Below are positions 56,549 to 63,980 of a DNA stretch of 64,000 bases, piece after piece; the stretch's first letter is position 1; each line of letters begins with the position of its first letter. A program made the position numbers and the translations under genes. The DNA comes from JACPYF01 sp947085845 (GTDB lineage Bacteria; Patescibacteriota; Saccharimonadia; Saccharimonadales; Saccharimonadaceae): positions 62,001-126,000 of the forward strand of contig CAMTXO010000002.1 in the NCBI GenBank assembly GCA_947085845.1, in the 5' to 3' direction. The notes beneath the pieces were generated by a model. That model saw nothing but the letters and a program-made list of their open reading frames with translations. It did no database searches and was not told the DNA's origin.

Positions 56549-57049
56549 ATGAGTAAACCAAAGCTCATTATCATCCGCGGGCCGTCAGGTAGCGGCAAAA
56601 GCACAATCGCGCACAAACTTCGTGAAAGTAGCGACCGTATGGTTGCATTGCTTGAATTTGATACATTTCGAAATGATATATTAGGTCTGCAAGGCGACTT
56701 CTACGGGCCAGCAATTGAAATGTACACTCACAGTGCGCTAACTGCTCTGGCAGGTGGCTACGACGTTATCATGGACGGAATATACAGACCAGAGGGGTAT
56801 GACAATCCGCTCGAAAAGCTCTTCGGCGGACACGACGGCGAAAACTATATCTTTTGGTTTGATATTTCGCTGGATGAAACTGCCAAACGACATTCGGGTC
56901 GCGAAAAATCAAAGCTATTTGGTGAAAAAGAACTAGCTGAGTGGTATTCCAAACCTACCGCTATGGGTTACGATTTTGAATACGCAATTCCTGAGCATTC
57001 GACTATTGAACAAACCTTGGAATTAATACAAAGTAAAACAGGGCTATAA
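56549..57049 (+). CDS. P-loop kinase-like protein (AAA_33/zeta-like)
   Basis: A 166-residue protein with Walker A GPSGSGKST near residue 10, DVIMDGIYRP near 72 (Walker B-like), and the LID-type segment ETAKRHSGREKSKLFGE near 110. This is the pattern of small P-loop kinases such as the chloramphenicol phosphotransferase/zeta-like AAA_33 group. Substrate unknown; no antitoxin gene is adjacent, so a toxin role is unsupported. GTG 56546, one codon upstream, is an alternative start. It follows the DUF1761-like gene by about 3 bp and is probably co-transcribed with it. Confidence 0.85.
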   Translation: MSKPKLIIIRGPSGSGKSTIAHKLRESSDRMVALLEFDTFRNDILGLQGDFYGPAIEMYTHSALTALAGGYDVIMDGIYRPEGYDNPLEKLFGGHDGENYIFWFDISLDETAKRHSGREKSKLFGEKELAEWYSKPTAMGYDFEYAIPEHSTIEQTLELIQSKTGL

Positions 57050-57068
57050 TAGAGATATAAAAGCACCT

Positions 57069-57581
57069 ATGGCATTAATATACATCACAGGGGCACCGGG
57101 TTCGGGCAAAACTTCCCTGCAAAAGGAGCTTCAATCTCGCGGTTACGAAACACACGACCTCGACGACCACAGCCTTGGTGGACCATATAACAAATCCACG
57201 AACAAACTTGTAGTTATTCCGCCTACCGACAAACGAACACCTGAATGGTTCGATGAACACGAATGGCGAATATATCCAGAAGCGATCAAAGACTTAAAAG
57301 AGCAGGCGGCGGCCAAAGATATATTTATATGTGGAGTCGCGGCTAGTGATGGTGATATACTGCCACTTTTTGATAAAATCTTTTACCTCGATATCGATGA
57401 TAGCACTTTGAAAGAAAGGCTGAGCAGCAGGTCAGACAACGACTACGGCCAAAATGATTTCGAAGTTTCGGAAATTATCACACGCAAGCACGGTCTAGAT
57501 TCAAAATATGCTGGTCAGGATGCAATTCACATTAACGCCACGCAGTCTATTGATAAAGTAGCTGACGATATTCTAGTATAG
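57069..57581 (+). CDS. P-loop NTPase, kinase-like
   Basis: A 170-residue protein with Walker A ITGAPGSGKTSLQKEL near residue 6, ETHDLDDHSLG near 28, IFICGVAASDGDILPLFDKIFYL near 96 (quoted in part as IFICGVAASDG) and a late R-x-x-S-R-S-D-N-D-Y-G segment like a LID. It looks like a small nucleotide or shikimate-type kinase of unknown substrate. It is 19 bp downstream of another P-loop kinase and may share its transcript, though TATAAT at 57045-57050 overlaps the end of that gene. Confidence 0.85.
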   Translation: MALIYITGAPGSGKTSLQKELQSRGYETHDLDDHSLGGPYNKSTNKLVVIPPTDKRTPEWFDEHEWRIYPEAIKDLKEQAAAKDIFICGVAASDGDILPLFDKIFYLDIDDSTLKERLSSRSDNDYGQNDFEVSEIITRKHGLDSKYAGQDAIHINATQSIDKVADDILV

Positions 57582-57586
57582 ATAAG

Positions 57587-57940
57587 CTATTCTTGGCGCA
57601 AAATCTTCTGCATCGACTTGCCTTTTGCTAGCTCGTCGATCAGTTTATCTAGATAGCGGATTTCTCGCATGGTTGGCTCTTTGATTTCCTCTACCCTGAC
57701 ACCACAAATCACGCCTGTGATTTGTTTTCGCTCGGGGTTCATCCTGGGAGCTTCGGCAAAGAATGTCTCAAAATCTGTTTGCTTTTCTATCTCGGCTTTT
57801 AGACTTTTTTGGTCATGACCCGTTAGCCAGCGGATTATTTCGTCGACTTCGGCTTTGTTGCGGCCTTTTTTCTCCGCCTTGGCAATATATAACGGATAAA
57901 CGCTCGCGAAACTCATTGTGTATATTCGATGTTTTGTCAT
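57587..57940 (-). CDS. DUF2200-family protein
   Basis: A 117-residue soluble protein. RIYTMSFASVYPLYIAKAEK at the start, EIIRWLTGH near 35, FFAEAPRMNPERKQITGVICG near 60 and YLDKLIDELAKGKSMQKIL at the end match DUF2200, a widespread single-domain family of unknown function. It follows the DUF4287 gene by one base on the same strand, so the two form an operon. Confidence 0.9.
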   Translation of the reverse strand: MTKHRIYTMSFASVYPLYIAKAEKKGRNKAEVDEIIRWLTGHDQKSLKAEIEKQTDFETFFAEAPRMNPERKQITGVICGVRVEEIKEPTMREIRYLDKLIDELAKGKSMQKILRQE

Positions 57941-57941
57941 T

Positions 57942-58223
57942 TTATTTATCTTTGCCGTCGAGTTTCAAGGTGTTTGATGGGTCGCTGTGTGCCGTGCCAC
58001 TGTCGACATGCTTGTCGCTGATTTTGTCACCCTTTTTGATGACGTGGACTATTGCCATTGCGTGACCACGACCTAGGTCGAAATCTTGTTTCAGCCAATC
58101 AACTATCACGCCTGCTTTTGTTGCAGGGTCGTCAAAACCTTTTTGTTTCGCCATAGTGATAAATTCGTTCGGTGTTTTACCAGTTTTTTCTTCTATATTG
58201 TCTAGATATGCTTGAAATGACAT
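57942..58223 (-). CDS. DUF4287-family protein
   Basis: A 93-residue protein: SFQAYLDNIEEKTGKTPNEF at the start, GVIVDWLKQDFDLGRGHAMA near 38 and IKKGDKISDKHVD at the end match DUF4287. Family function is unknown; it is often found near DUF1801- or DUF2200-type genes, as here. GAAGGAAT precedes the ATG. Confidence 0.9.
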   Translation of the reverse strand: MSFQAYLDNIEEKTGKTPNEFITMAKQKGFDDPATKAGVIVDWLKQDFDLGRGHAMAIVHVIKKGDKISDKHVDSGTAHSDPSNTLKLDGKDK

Positions 58224-58298
58224 GGATTCCTTCTTTCTATTACTTATTCAGATATTAACATATTATGCAATTATACAAATCTGTTATGCTTATTACTA

Positions 58299-58577
58299 AT
58301 GCACAGACACAAAGTAAAAAATAACGGTATCCTCGAGAAACTTGTTCTCGCCGTTGCAATTATTGAACCACTTTCGACAATTCCGCAGATCATAGATATC
58401 TTTACAACTAAAGATACAACCGCCATCTCGCTAGTAACCTGGATATTGTTTGCGATTGCAGCAGTCATATGGCTCGCGTATGGTATAAAAATAAAAAATA
58501 CACCTCTTATCGTGTCTAGTGCTTTATGGGTATTAACAGAAAGTATCATTGTTATTGGCATACTGCTCTATTCCTAG
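58299..58577 (+). CDS. SemiSWEET/PQ-loop transporter
   Basis: A 92-residue three-helix half-transporter. IIEPLSTIPQIIDIFTTKDT near 21 contains the PQ-loop motif, followed by SLVTWILFAIAAVIWLAYGI. SemiSWEETs dimerise and move sugars or other small solutes down a gradient. In a host-dependent cell this could import a sugar; the substrate is not readable. A -10-like TATGCT preceded by TG lies 8 nt before the ATG. Confidence 0.9.
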   Translation: MHRHKVKNNGILEKLVLAVAIIEPLSTIPQIIDIFTTKDTTAISLVTWILFAIAAVIWLAYGIKIKNTPLIVSSALWVLTESIIVIGILLYS

Positions 58578-58593
58578 ATTATTAGCGAAATGA

Positions 58594-58599
58594 TACAAT
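58594..58599 (+). promoter_or_regulatory. Extended -10 for the SRPBCC gene
   Basis: TGaTACAAT with TACAAT at 58594-58599 ends 6 nt before ATG 58606, predicting leaderless mRNA. Confidence 0.65.
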
Positions 58600-58605
58600 C
58601 TAACT

Positions 58606-59067
58606 ATGAATACATTACATTTCACAATAGATATCAATGCTAGCAAACAACATGTTTGGGACGTAATGCTGGGTGACGAGACATATCGTCAGTGGACAAT
58701 GCCCTTTAGCCCTGGTTCGTACTATGAAGGCAGCTGGGATGAAGGCAGCACTATCCGATTTCTCGGACCTGGCGAGAATGGCCAGAAACCCGGTGGTATG
58801 ATCAGTCGTATTGCCGAAAACCGACCATACGAATTTGTCTCAATCGAAACGTTAGGATTGGTCAATGACGGTGTTGACGATACAACTAGTGAAGATGCAA
58901 AAGCTTGGGCTGGTGGTCACGAAAACTACACTTTCAGCGAAACTGACGGCGTAACTACACTAGAAATCGACCTCGAGAGCGATGGCATGCCAGAGGAAAT
59001 GAAAGAAGCATTCGCTGGCATGTGGCCTAGTGCCTTAGCAAAACTAAAAGAACTCGCCGAAGCCTAG
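58606..59067 (+). CDS. SRPBCC/AHSA1-type ligand-binding protein
   Basis: A 153-residue START/Bet v 1-like protein: HFTIDINASKQHVWDVMLGD at the start, YEGSWDEGSTIRFLGPG near 44, IAENRPYEFVSIETLG near 68, and a final helix EEMKEAFAGMWPSALAKLKEL. Such proteins bind hydrophobic ligands or assist Hsp90. The ligand is unknown. Transcribed alone from an extended -10. Confidence 0.88.
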   Translation: MNTLHFTIDINASKQHVWDVMLGDETYRQWTMPFSPGSYYEGSWDEGSTIRFLGPGENGQKPGGMISRIAENRPYEFVSIETLGLVNDGVDDTTSEDAKAWAGGHENYTFSETDGVTTLEIDLESDGMPEEMKEAFAGMWPSALAKLKELAEA

Positions 59068-59147
59068 ATTATTTTGCAGCTTTTTTGAGCTTTTTCTTCA
59101 AAAGTCGTTTGCGCGTAGCGCTGTGCCAGTTTTTGTGCTTTGCCATT
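59064..59147 (-). CDS. Possible small basic protein, frame uncertain
   Basis: From ATG 59147 the minus strand reads 27 residues, MAKHKNWHSATRKRLFEEKA and a further seven, to a TAG overlapping the SRPBCC stop. A TGcTATAAT promoter (59186-59178) lies about 30 bp upstream, giving a short transcript. If a run of five A residues (59100-59104) were four, the protein would instead end RKRLLKKKLKKAAK, a much more convincing very basic ribosome-associated-like peptide. So this is either a small gene with a frameshift or assembly error, or a chance frame. Confidence 0.35.
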   Translation of the reverse strand, partial: NGKAQKLAQRYAQTTFEEKAQKSCKII

Positions 59148-59201
59148 TTGTGATTCCAATCTACTTAATTACTATCAATTATAGCACAATGTAGGTGTTA
59201 T

Positions 59202-60674
59202 TTAATCTTTTGCCTTAGCTTGTTTCGGCTCGGCTATATAAATACTAGTGTCTGAATGTAGCCAATCTGTATATTTGCCACACATCATAACAACGGCTGC
59301 ATTACCGAGGGAATGGTTGCGGACGCTAGCTGGACGAACACAGCTTTTTTCAGGTGGACTGACCGCCTCGTGCGTCCATTTGCCCGGTGCCTCGTGTTCC
59401 CATTTTTCGACACGCATCTGCTTTTTGACTTGGCGAGATAAGTACACATTCGAAGGATCTTCGTGATCTAGCGACATACCAGCTGTCGGATAAAAGCCGT
59501 AGTTGCGAGGTTTGGTGTTGTCATAGAGTTCATACCCTGTATCAGCAATATGTTCTGTTTTCCAATGTTTGCCGTCCCAGCGCGAGTAAAACATTGAAGC
59601 TTCTTCGCCATTTCGCTTACCAGTAAATACTGCTACCGGGTTACCTTTTTTATCTGTAGCGGTATCCATAGTGTATAGCCTGCCGTGACGATTCTTTGAC
59701 ATGATCATATCACCACGACTAAATGGAATTGTTGATTTTGAATTTGCAATTTTTTCGCCGTTGGCTTTGTAATATCCATGGCCTGGACGGTATTGCATAA
59801 AGTATAAACCAGTACCAGTTGTACCTGGGTTGTCTTGGTTGTATGTCATATTAACTGAGTCTTTGGGGCCTTCAGAGTACTTGACGTATGGCCTCTTGAT
59901 TCCGGGTGATTTAACTGTAGTATGAGCCCTTGTCCAGCTCCTGCCATGGTCGGGAGTTATAGATGCTGTAGGTTGCCAGTTACCACCACGCCAACCTAAG
60001 AATGTCTTACCGTCGCCTATTGGGACTGGGTTTGGATATGTATACCCTAATTCATTGTTGCCAGTATTTGTGGGTACCTTGCGTATACCTCCCCATTTTG
60101 TGATGTCACCTGGTTTTTTGGTAGTTCGATAGTACATGTTAGAAACAGCGTTGAGCGGCAGCGCTCTACCAGAGTGAGGCGAGTAAAATGCCATAATCCG
60201 ACCATCTTTTCGCGCCATTAGTGACGGGTTATTGTGATCATCAAACCGACCTAAGTTAGGTCCTAGTGTAACTGTTTTTTTCTTGTGCGTCTCTGTGTCG
60301 TACTGAGAGATTTGCACAAAACCATTCTTGGCTATCCAGCCAGTATAGATATCTTCTTTTACCTGGATAGACCTAGGGTCACCAAAGAATGACCATGACC
60401 CGCCGCGGTCGCCTGACAACCTTTTGAAACTATAGCCCTTATCTTTACCAGCTGTATCGACTTGGGCGACAGGTGGTTGCGCTTCAGCTAGCGAAGGACT
60501 TTCTGTAGAAGCTTGTTTTGAAGAGTTTAGCCCCATAGCACCAACAGCAGCAAGTACGGCCAAGCCGCCGAGCAAACGTCCGCCTACTCGACTTGCTTTT
60601 ACCTTTGTCTCAACAGAGTGATTTATATCCTGTGCTGGTGACTTTTCTACTCTTGAACCAAATGTTTTACTCAT
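59202..60674 (-). CDS. Secreted/membrane-anchored BNR-repeat (BNR_4-like) propeller protein
   Basis: A 490-residue protein with a basic N-terminus and one hydrophobic segment (about 32-48) as signal anchor. The following 420 residues are beta-rich with Asp-box-like and BNR features: FDDHNNPSLMARKDGRIMAF near 143, ITPDHGRSWTRAH near 240, MFYSRWDGKHWKTEHIA near 363. The DDHNNPxLxxxxDGRxxxFYSxH phrase is typical of BNR_4 proteins, some of which are polysaccharide lyases. It may bind or cut a surface polysaccharide of a host; catalytic residues cannot be assigned by eye. Two cysteines near the end (KSCVRPA, VMMCGKY) could pair. Confidence 0.8.
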   Translation of the reverse strand: MSKTFGSRVEKSPAQDINHSVETKVKASRVGGRLLGGLAVLAAVGAMGLNSSKQASTESPSLAEAQPPVAQVDTAGKDKGYSFKRLSGDRGGSWSFFGDPRSIQVKEDIYTGWIAKNGFVQISQYDTETHKKKTVTLGPNLGRFDDHNNPSLMARKDGRIMAFYSPHSGRALPLNAVSNMYYRTTKKPGDITKWGGIRKVPTNTGNNELGYTYPNPVPIGDGKTFLGWRGGNWQPTASITPDHGRSWTRAHTTVKSPGIKRPYVKYSEGPKDSVNMTYNQDNPGTTGTGLYFMQYRPGHGYYKANGEKIANSKSTIPFSRGDMIMSKNRHGRLYTMDTATDKKGNPVAVFTGKRNGEEASMFYSRWDGKHWKTEHIADTGYELYDNTKPRNYGFYPTAGMSLDHEDPSNVYLSRQVKKQMRVEKWEHEAPGKWTHEAVSPPEKSCVRPASVRNHSLGNAAVVMMCGKYTDWLHSDTSIYIAEPKQAKAKD

Positions 60675-60727
60675 TATCTATATTATAACATAATATATTA
60701 TTTTGTCATTAACAATATGCTAGAAAA

Positions 60728-61108
60728 TCACTTCTTTTCAAAGAAAACGAGCTTATAGCCGTCTGGATCGACAATCACAAACTCGCGACTACCCCACGGT
60801 TTATCGACTGGTTCACTAGTTGGCTGCACGCCTGCCGCAACTGCCTCGCTGTATGCTTTGTCCGCACTTGCTACCTTCATATTCAAGAAATGACCGGCAC
60901 CTTTCGCGGATGTTTCAAATTCTGATTTAAATTCCTCGACTCCTGCAGCATCCGCTGTACGAAATGTTATACCAAACCAATTCACATAAACAATCAGTGA
61001 GTCGGCCTCTTGCTTGCCCATGCGAAAACCTAGAGATTCGTAGAATTTTGCTGTTTTTTCGATATCTGTCACGTAATACGTAACACTGGAAATACTATTG
61101 ATATGCAT
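60728..61108 (-). CDS. VOC-family (glyoxalase-like) protein
   Basis: A 126-residue vicinal oxygen chelate protein with two beta-alpha-beta-beta-beta modules. SVTYYVTDIEKTAKFYESLG near 8, RKPWGSREFVIVDPDGYKLV-like stretch near 103 (KPWGSREFVIVDPDGYKLVF, ending FFEKK). The metal-ligand positions are not all typical (no clear histidine in the first strand), so it may be a ligand-binding rather than catalytic member. Transcribed alone. Confidence 0.88.
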   Translation of the reverse strand: MHINSISSVTYYVTDIEKTAKFYESLGFRMGKQEADSLIVYVNWFGITFRTADAAGVEEFKSEFETSAKGAGHFLNMKVASADKAYSEAVAAGVQPTSEPVDKPWGSREFVIVDPDGYKLVFFEKK

Positions 61109-61133
61109 GGAAATATTATACAGCCTAAAGATA

Positions 61134-61664
61134 CTATTGGTGACGCTTTTTCTTCAGGGCTTCAAGCACAAAAGGCGAAACATACTGCCCCACAAGCTGC
61201 TCCCAATCTTCAGGACCAACTAAACCTTTGACAAGACTTGAGCTAATAACTGCAAGTTCCGATGGGCACGCTACATAGGTTGTAGTAATTTCTGGCTCAA
61301 TACGTCGATTGACCTCAGCTATAGTAAGCTCCATTTTAAGATCTTCGGGTGAACGTAAGCCCCTCAAGAGTGCGTTGCCGCCTATTTCTCGTGCATACTT
61401 CACCAAATATTTGCCTTCAAATAAACCAACGGACACATTGCCCAAATGCTGTACTGAATGTTCGAGCATTTCTACGCGCTCTTCGGCAGTAAACATTGGT
61501 TTTTTGTCAGGGTTTACACCAATAGCAACGTGCAATTCTGGAAACAATCGTGCGCCTTGTTCAATTACCCAAGTATGGCCGTTTGTAGGCGGGTCGAAAG
61601 AACCTGCATAGAGTGCGCGTCGATGTTGACCGCCCACCAAGCCGTCTGATTCTTGTGTTGCCAT
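61134..61664 (-). CDS. coaD: Phosphopantetheine adenylyltransferase
   Basis: Transfers AMP to 4'-phosphopantetheine in coenzyme A synthesis. Signature RALYAGSFDPPTNGHTWVIEQ near 16 (T/HxGH motif as TNGH), VGVNPDKKPMFTAEERVEML-like segment near 50, GNALLRGLRSPEDLKMELTIA near 96 and VISSSLVKGL near 142. About 176 residues, slightly longer than usual by an N-terminal tail. I place the start at ATG 61664; TTG 61685 is in frame. TATAAT (61671-61666) touching the ATG is too close to serve as its -10. Divergent from alaS. Confidence 0.9.
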   Translation of the reverse strand: MATQESDGLVGGQHRRALYAGSFDPPTNGHTWVIEQGARLFPELHVAIGVNPDKKPMFTAEERVEMLEHSVQHLGNVSVGLFEGKYLVKYAREIGGNALLRGLRSPEDLKMELTIAEVNRRIEPEITTTYVACPSELAVISSSLVKGLVGPEDWEQLVGQYVSPFVLEALKKKRHQ

Positions 61665-61739
61665 GATTATAAGATCTCTTTTCAAACTATATTATACCAC
61701 CACAGTGAATAATTATCTGCTTTTTAACCAGTTATCTGT

Positions 61740-61745
61740 TAAAAT
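61740..61745 (+). promoter_or_regulatory. Extended -10 for alaS
   Basis: TG (61737-61738), one base, TAAAAT (61740-61745) ends 7 nt before ATG 61753. No -35 is evident. Confidence 0.6.
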
Positions 61746-61752
61746 GTGTAGA

Positions 61753-63648
61753 ATGACAGCCCAGGAAATACGTACTAAATATCTAGAATTCTTTGAGTCA
61801 AAACAACACAAGACTATTCCTCGCGCTAGCTTGTATTTAAAAGATGACCCAACTACCCTTTTTACCGGCTCTGGTATGCAGCCACTTATTCCATACCTAC
61901 TTGGCGACGAACATAAAGATGGCGTACGTTTAGTTGATAGCCAAACATGTTTTCGTGGGCAAGATGTCGAAGAAGTCGGCGACAATAGCCACACAACTTT
62001 CTTTGAAATGTTAGGCAACTGGAGCTTAGGCGACTACACCAAGAAAGAGCAAATTCCTTGGCTATTTGAATTTTTAGTAGATGTCGTTGGGCTCGACCCA
62101 AACAAACTATACATTTCATGTTTTATAGGTAGCGAACAACACGGCATACCTCGTGATGACGAAGCTGCGAACATCTGGCAAGAACTTTTCAAATCAAAAG
62201 ATGTCGATGCCGAAATAGTTTCAATCGGCAGTGCGAAAGACGGCGATGAAAAAGGTATGGGCAATGGCCGAATATTCTTTTATGACGATGGTGAAAACTG
62301 GTGGAGTCGAAATGGCGGACTCGATACTACGCCAATGGGCGATCCTTGCGGACCTGACAGCGAAGTATTCTACGACTTTGGCAATGACAATCACGACGCT
62401 AGCTATGGCCAGCCACACCCAGCCAGCGACAGTGGCCGTTTCATGGAAATCGGCAACCAAGTATTTATGCAGTACCGCCGAACCGAAAATGGTTTTGAAC
62501 CATTAGAGAAAAAGAATGTGGACTTTGGTGGTGGGCTAGAGCGAATTGCGGCTGCAGCAATAGATAGTCCGGATGTTTTTAAAATTAGCTTGTTATGGCC
62601 TATCATCGAAAAACTAGAGCAATTATCTGATAAAGAATATGATGACCACACCGTCAGTATGCGAGTAATTGCCGACCACCTTCGTGGTGCAACATTTCTA
62701 GCTGTGGACGGCGTTACGCCTAGCAACAAGGAGCAAGGTTACGTAATGCGTCGGCTAATTCGCCGTGCAATGGTGAAAGCTCACGACCTAGGAATTGAAC
62801 AGAACTTTCTACAAGAAATCGTGCCAGTCATAGCTGACTTGTATCACGATGATTTTCCAGAAGTTGCTGAAAATCGAGAGAAGATTATTGAAGCTTTGGT
62901 GAAAGAAGAAAAAGCATTTCGACAAACACTACGAAAAGGCGTGCATGCACTTGAAAGATATCTAGGTTACAGAAAAGCAGAGGAATTTAAAGTTGCGGGC
63001 AACATATTGTTTACCATGTCTGATACACATGGTTTTCCTATCGAACTAACAAAAGAAGAATTATCGAAACGTGGGCTGGACACTGCTGATGACGCAGATG
63101 AAGTGTTCAAAAAGTTGTTACAAGAGCAGCGTGAACGCTCACAAACTGCACAAAAAGGTACCTTCAAAGGTGGTCTGGCTGATCATTCTGACGAAACCAA
63201 GAAACTGCACACCGCAACTCACCTAATGTATGAAGCTCTCCGCCGAGTACTCGGTGATCACGTGGTTCAGCGTGGATCTAACGTTACAGCCGAGCGAACT
63301 AGGTTTGATTTTAGCAATGACGGCAAAGTCACTCGCGAACAATTGGACCAAGTTGAAGAAATCGTCAATGAACAGATACAAAAAGACCTAACAGTCAGTT
63401 TTGCCGAATATCCAACAGACGAAGCCTTCAAAATGGGCGCAAAAGGCGCATTTGGTGACAAATACGGAGATACCGTAAAAGTCTACACTATGAAAGCGGA
63501 AAATGAAGAACCGTTTAGCGTCGAAATTTGTGGCGGACCACATGTTGAACATACTGGACAATTGGGCGAAAATGGCAAACATTTCAAAATAAAAAAAGAA
63601 GAAGCCAGTTCTGCAGGCGTTCGCCGAGTCAAAGCTATACTAAAATAG
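61753..63648 (+). CDS. alaS: Alanine-tRNA ligase, short form lacking the C-Ala domain
   Basis: AlaRS charges tRNA-Ala by recognising its G3:U70 pair. The 631-residue protein has the class II catalytic domain (EIRTKYLEFFESKQHKTIPR at the start, LFTGSGMQPLIPYLLG near 37, DFGGGLERIAA near 257), the helical tRNA-recognition domain, and the editing domain with zinc ligands (LHTATHLMYEALRR near 497 and VEICGGPHVEHTG near 592). It stops right after editing; the C-terminal DHHA1/C-Ala domain of the usual 870-residue enzyme is absent. ATG 61753 is chosen because the class II start motif follows directly and an extended -10 lies 7 nt upstream; 30 further residues upstream are in frame but unlikely. Confidence 0.93.
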   Translation: MTAQEIRTKYLEFFESKQHKTIPRASLYLKDDPTTLFTGSGMQPLIPYLLGDEHKDGVRLVDSQTCFRGQDVEEVGDNSHTTFFEMLGNWSLGDYTKKEQIPWLFEFLVDVVGLDPNKLYISCFIGSEQHGIPRDDEAANIWQELFKSKDVDAEIVSIGSAKDGDEKGMGNGRIFFYDDGENWWSRNGGLDTTPMGDPCGPDSEVFYDFGNDNHDASYGQPHPASDSGRFMEIGNQVFMQYRRTENGFEPLEKKNVDFGGGLERIAAAAIDSPDVFKISLLWPIIEKLEQLSDKEYDDHTVSMRVIADHLRGATFLAVDGVTPSNKEQGYVMRRLIRRAMVKAHDLGIEQNFLQEIVPVIADLYHDDFPEVAENREKIIEALVKEEKAFRQTLRKGVHALERYLGYRKAEEFKVAGNILFTMSDTHGFPIELTKEELSKRGLDTADDADEVFKKLLQEQRERSQTAQKGTFKGGLADHSDETKKLHTATHLMYEALRRVLGDHVVQRGSNVTAERTRFDFSNDGKVTREQLDQVEEIVNEQIQKDLTVSFAEYPTDEAFKMGAKGAFGDKYGDTVKVYTMKAENEEPFSVEICGGPHVEHTGQLGENGKHFKIKKEEASSAGVRRVKAILK

Positions 63649-63733
63649 TTGACGAACATTAATCAAACGAGTATTATCATAAGCGATAACTGAAAAGTAT
63701 AAAAAATAAAAAGAAATTATAAAAGGATTGAAA

Positions 63734-63979
63734 ATGAATACAAATCTATCCGGCAACCATAAATCTGCTGGCTTTGCTCACTTTGGGCTGTTTATCATCG
63801 CACTACTGTTACTAGTTGGTGTAATGGGTTTTGGTGCATACCGCGCCTATGACAACCAGTTGGCAAAAGATCAAGCAAATACCATCAGCACAGCAGCCAA
63901 CGGAAACTCGTCCGGTGATGACAATTTCAAGGCCGATGTTGCAAATATCAAAGAAGTAGACCCAACGGAAGGACCATAG
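63734..63979 (+). CDS. Small membrane protein, possibly pilin- or secretion-related
   Basis: An 81-residue protein with an N-terminal polar segment (about 1-17), one hydrophobic helix (HFGLFIIALLLLVGVMGFGA, 18-37) and a polar, extracytoplasmic tail of about 45 residues ending KEVDPTEGP. The N-terminus NHKSAGFAHFGLFIIALLLL looks like a short leader before a pilin-type helix, but lacks glutamate at +5. AAAAGGA precedes ATG 63734 by six bases. No family recognised. Confidence 0.65.
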   Translation: MNTNLSGNHKSAGFAHFGLFIIALLLLVGVMGFGAYRAYDNQLAKDQANTISTAANGNSSGDDNFKADVANIKEVDPTEGP

Positions 63980-63980
63980 T

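Noticed and set aside
56549..57049. Zeta-type toxin
   Set aside because: Walker A and size fit many small kinases, and no epsilon-like antitoxin is adjacent.
61666..61671. TATAAT directly before the coaD start as its promoter
   Set aside because: It is one base from the ATG, so transcription would begin inside the gene. TGgTATAAT at 61699-61691 is a better candidate.
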